Part shown: piece after piece, positions 6,284 to 8,031 of the stretch
Numbering within the stretch: the stretch's first letter is position 1
Layout of the letters: each line of letters begins with the position of its first letter
Assembly (NCBI GenBank): GCA_028714595.1
Contig: JAQTMD010000069.1
Location: 1 to 8,031, forward strand
Length of the DNA: 8,031 nt
Origin: Candidatus Omnitrophota bacterium
GTDB lineage: Bacteria; Omnitrophota; Gorgyraeia; Gygaellales; Profunditerraquicolaceae
Direction: 5' to 3'
Made by a program: the position numbers and the translations under genes
Notes under the pieces: model-generated
The model's database searches: none
The model's input: the letters and a program-made list of their open reading frames with translations, nothing else
Told to the model about the DNA's origin: nothing

Positions 6284-6544
6284 ATGGCGAAAAAGGCGGA
6301 CAAGATAGAGTGCAACAGGTGCGGCAAGTGCTGCCTCGCGGGCGAAGGCAACCTGTTCCACTGGTGCGAGTACCTGTTCTTTACGCGCCTCGGCACCCCG
6401 ACCTGCATGATATACGATAAGCGCCTTGGCAAACAGATCACGGGCGGCACCTGCATATCCAGGAAAGACACGAAGTACGATTACCCAAACTGTCCAATGA
6501 ACACAGGCAAGCCCATACACCCATTCTGGGAGGGGAAGACTTGA
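6284..6544 (+). CDS. YkgJ-type cysteine-cluster protein
   Basis: This 86-residue protein has eight cysteines: C10-x2-C13-G-x-C16-C17 at the start, then C28, C41, C57 and C70. The C-x2-C-G-x-C-C signature, with spaced Cys and a C-terminal NCPMNTGKPIHPF, is the pattern of the YkgJ/UPF0153 family, proposed to chelate zinc or iron. No enzymatic role is established for that family, so I assign none. It has no signal peptide or membrane segment and should be cytoplasmic. The start is fixed by the cluster close to its N-terminus; the ATG follows a hairpin and a displaced ribosome site. It ends by overlapping the next gene by four bases (TTGA), so the two are probably translationally coupled. Its partner may be the O-antigen-ligase-like protein, by proximity only. 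Confidence 0.7.
   Translation: MAKKADKIECNRCGKCCLAGEGNLFHWCEYLFFTRLGTPTCMIYDKRLGKQITGGTCISRKDTKYDYPNCPMNTGKPIHPFWEGKT
6529..6535 (+). promoter_or_regulatory. Ribosome site GGAGGGG supporting TTG start
   Basis: GGAGGGG ends five bases before TTG at 6541, which supports the rare TTG codon as the start of the membrane protein. No ATG occurs in the first dozen codons that would keep the N-terminal hydrophobic helix intact. Confidence 0.65.
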
Positions 6545-7707
6545 AGAAGGCCATAGCGTACGTGGTCGCGGCGATCGTCTCGGTGTTCGTAATGACGCCG
6601 CCAGTAAACATCAACGTGACCTGCCAGGTCAACAGCATGCTCTGGCTCTGGTGCGTGGGTCTTGCCGGGCTCTTGGCGTTCTATTACATCCACACGGATG
6701 CGCCCTGGCCGGCAAAACTTCTCGTCCTCTGGGCCTTCCTGGGATCCTTTCTGTCGGCCGCGCCTTACTGGTCGTTCATGATGACGATATCGGCCGTGGC
6801 CGCGGCGTACTTTTACCTGCTCTGCCGGAAGATGAGGGTGGAGGACTATATCATTGTACAGAAGGCGGTGCAGTCGGCTTTCCTGCTCATCTGCGCGTTC
6901 ATGACCATGCAGCTACTGGGGCACGACACGCTTTTTAACTTCAACCGGCCCGAGCCGATGGTGATAGGCACCATAGGAAACCCGATGATATCGGCGACCA
7001 TGATAACGTGCCTGGCACCTTTCCTGCTCACGAGCAACCGGTGGTACATAATCCCCCTTTGCTTTATCGCGTTCATAACATACTCGACCGGCATGATGGC
7101 CGCCCTTGCCGTCGGGATATTGTTCTACAGCGTAGCGAAGATAAAGCGCGCGCGCATGAAGGTCATGGTCGTGATACTGGTCATCGAGATTCTGTTCGTC
7201 GCCGGCATACCGCAGTACGCCGCCAAGCGTTTTTCCGCTGGGCGCGGACCGATATGGAAGCGGACCGCGGAGCTGACACTGAAGCACCCGATAAAAGGAT
7301 GGGGGATATCCACCTTCCAGCTCGTTTTCCCCGCGATGTCAAGGGACCTGGTCGAACTCGGCGTATACCCCGAGAACGAATACTGGGAAATAGAGACCAT
7401 GACCGGCCACCAGACGCCGGCCCTGCAGACGCACAATTGCTGGCTCCAGTTCTGGATGGAGATGGGTAGCATAGGAGCGGCGATAATACTCGCCTTCGTC
7501 GTATGGCTCGTCCTGCTCTACAAGGTCAAGAACGAACGGACGCTCCGCGCCATGACGGGCCTCGTGATACTGGGCACCCTGATGGTGTTCCATTTTCCGA
7601 CACGGCTGTGGCATTCCGTTCCGGTATTTATTGCGTACCTTGCGTTTTATGAATTGCTCATGAGAAAGGAGATAATGACATGGCTGCCCCCTCGCAAGTA
7701 TCCATAG
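6541..7707 (+). CDS. O-antigen ligase/polymerase-like multispanning membrane protein
   Basis: This 388-residue protein is very hydrophobic with roughly ten membrane helices, the size and shape of the Wzy/WaaL (O-antigen ligase domain) family. Those enzymes join or polymerise lipid-linked sugar chains on the periplasmic face. Matching features are GTIGNPMISATMITCLAPFLL in the middle; a large polar loop starting near residue 225 with RGPIWKRTAELTLKHPIKGWGISTF (R235, H249); and QTHNCWLQFWMEMGSIG at 296-312, the conserved His-Asn-x-x-L loop before a helix. The family uses such Arg and His loop residues in transfer, but the catalytic set here is not proven. It starts with TTG, overlapping the YkgJ-type stop, and its last 28 bases overlap the adaptor gene. 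Serotype change or exclusion of other phages is a plausible role, inferred from the family and location. It may also be a remote, inactive homologue. Confidence 0.75.
   Translation: MKKAIAYVVAAIVSVFVMTPPVNINVTCQVNSMLWLWCVGLAGLLAFYYIHTDAPWPAKLLVLWAFLGSFLSAAPYWSFMMTISAVAAAYFYLLCRKMRVEDYIIVQKAVQSAFLLICAFMTMQLLGHDTLFNFNRPEPMVIGTIGNPMISATMITCLAPFLLTSNRWYIIPLCFIAFITYSTGMMAALAVGILFYSVAKIKRARMKVMVVILVIEILFVAGIPQYAAKRFSAGRGPIWKRTAELTLKHPIKGWGISTFQLVFPAMSRDLVELGVYPENEYWEIETMTGHQTPALQTHNCWLQFWMEMGSIGAAIILAFVVWLVLLYKVKNERTLRAMTGLVILGTLMVFHFPTRLWHSVPVFIAYLAFYELLMRKEIMTWLPPRKYP
7665..7671 (+). promoter_or_regulatory. Shine-Dalgarno AAAGGAG for the adaptor gene
   Basis: AAAGGAG ends eight bases before the ATG at 7680. 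It lies inside the end of the membrane-protein gene, so the adaptor has its own ribosome entry while still overlapping its neighbour. Confidence 0.75.
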
Positions 7708-8031
7708 TTAACGGCGCGCTCGAGAAGATAGCGCAGTCGCCGATCGTGGTCTTGACCGGCACAGGTTTATCTCCGGCCGCCCTTGCCGCGGCGCGCGCGT
7801 GGGACTCTGCGTTGCGCGCGTCCCTTCGCGAGGGAAAGCCCGGGTTCGCGACCGCGATTGTGGCCCTCGCCCTGCACGGGTCGTACACGCCTCTGCACTG
7901 GGATTACGCTTACAAATATCCGGCGAACTGCCTGAACATGCTCCTGGTCTACAACTCTGGGGAGACGGATCCTGCGCGCGGCCAGAACTTCCGCGAGGTC
8001 TACGACCCGGACACGAACGAGAGGATAATCG
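7680..8031 (+). CDS. Head-tail adaptor, tail tubular protein A/gp4-like (3' truncated)
   Basis: The first 117 residues are visible and the frame is open to the right edge. The start MAAPSQVSIVNGALEKIAQSPI is the classic opening of podovirus adaptors (x-x-I-x-N-x-A-L-x-x-I/L-G). Helical WDSALRASLREGKPGFATAIVALALH follows, and HWDYAYKYPANCLNMLLVY contains the family's Y-x-Y-x-Y-P-x-x-C-L signature around residues 79-88. Such proteins sit under the portal and build the start of the short tail (T7 gp11/P22 gp4 style). In the usual order of these phages this gene follows the capsid/cement genes directly, so its position 2.4 kb away underlines the accessory insert. AAAGGAG eight bases upstream fixes the ATG. 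Confidence 0.85.
   Translation, partial: MAAPSQVSIVNGALEKIAQSPIVVLTGTGLSPAALAAARAWDSALRASLREGKPGFATAIVALALHGSYTPLHWDYAYKYPANCLNMLLVYNSGETDPARGQNFREVYDPDTNERII

Noticed and set aside
7008..7469. Plus-strand frame of 153 codons inside the membrane-protein gene
   Set aside because: It is an out-of-frame shadow with Arg/His/Asp-rich composition; the overlapping frame encodes recognisable membrane helices and conserved loops.
1..8031. tRNA genes, CRISPR array, reverse transcriptase or diversity-generating repeats
   Set aside because: No cloverleaf, regular spaced repeat or reverse transcriptase motif was seen by eye on either strand; coding sequence fills nearly the whole window.

Overview
The window is a one-directional (+ strand), GC-rich late gene block of a tailed phage or prophage with a short-tailed (podovirus-like) layout. 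It is cut at both ends: the left edge falls inside the large terminase and the right edge inside a head-tail adaptor. Bordetella phage BPP-1 is the best structural relative I can name. A Bbp19-type protein, a scaffold, a gp13-like major capsid protein and a Bbp16-type capsid cement protein occur in order behind a T7-like portal. The host cannot be identified. Good AAGGAG-type ribosome sites, an exported protein and an O-antigen ligase/polymerase-like membrane protein suggest a Gram-negative bacterium. ATA for Ile and AGG for Arg are common despite the high GC.

Layout: 2-439 terminase large subunit C-terminus (nuclease domain); 426-794 GNAT-like protein; 709-954 small Pro-rich/basic protein; 956(947)-2701 portal; 2701-3060 Bbp19-like protein; 3053-3787 scaffold; 3817-4830 major capsid; 4865-5290 cement protein. 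Then comes a roughly 2.4 kb stretch that is not core morphogenesis: 5298-5633 an AT-rich HNH endonuclease, 5665-6243 a signal-peptide protein with a tail-type DGHNHDG motif, 6284-6544 a YkgJ-type cysteine-cluster protein, and 6541-7707 an O-antigen ligase-like membrane protein. Core genes resume at 7680 with a tail tubular A/gp4-like adaptor that runs off the edge. No gap exceeds 40 bases. I found no RNA genes, CRISPR array, classical terminator or convincing promoter.

The first block packages DNA and builds the procapsid: terminase motor, portal, scaffold, coat, cement. The adaptor begins the connector. The stretch between cement and adaptor looks like an accessory (moron-like) region, possibly acting on the host envelope. 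Most genes overlap or sit within a few bases of each other, so they are probably translated from one long late mRNA.

The most notable points are: (1) a 9-bp GC hairpin lying exactly between a Shine-Dalgarno sequence and the ATG of the YkgJ-type gene, which would shorten a 34-nt spacer to 10 nt; (2) an O-antigen ligase-like gene and a secreted protein embedded among virion genes; (3) an HNH gene of about 37% GC inserted at a stop codon/ribosome-site junction flanked by CTAAAA; and (4) an 86-nt overlap at the end of the GNAT-like gene that a single-base change in an AAAA run would remove.
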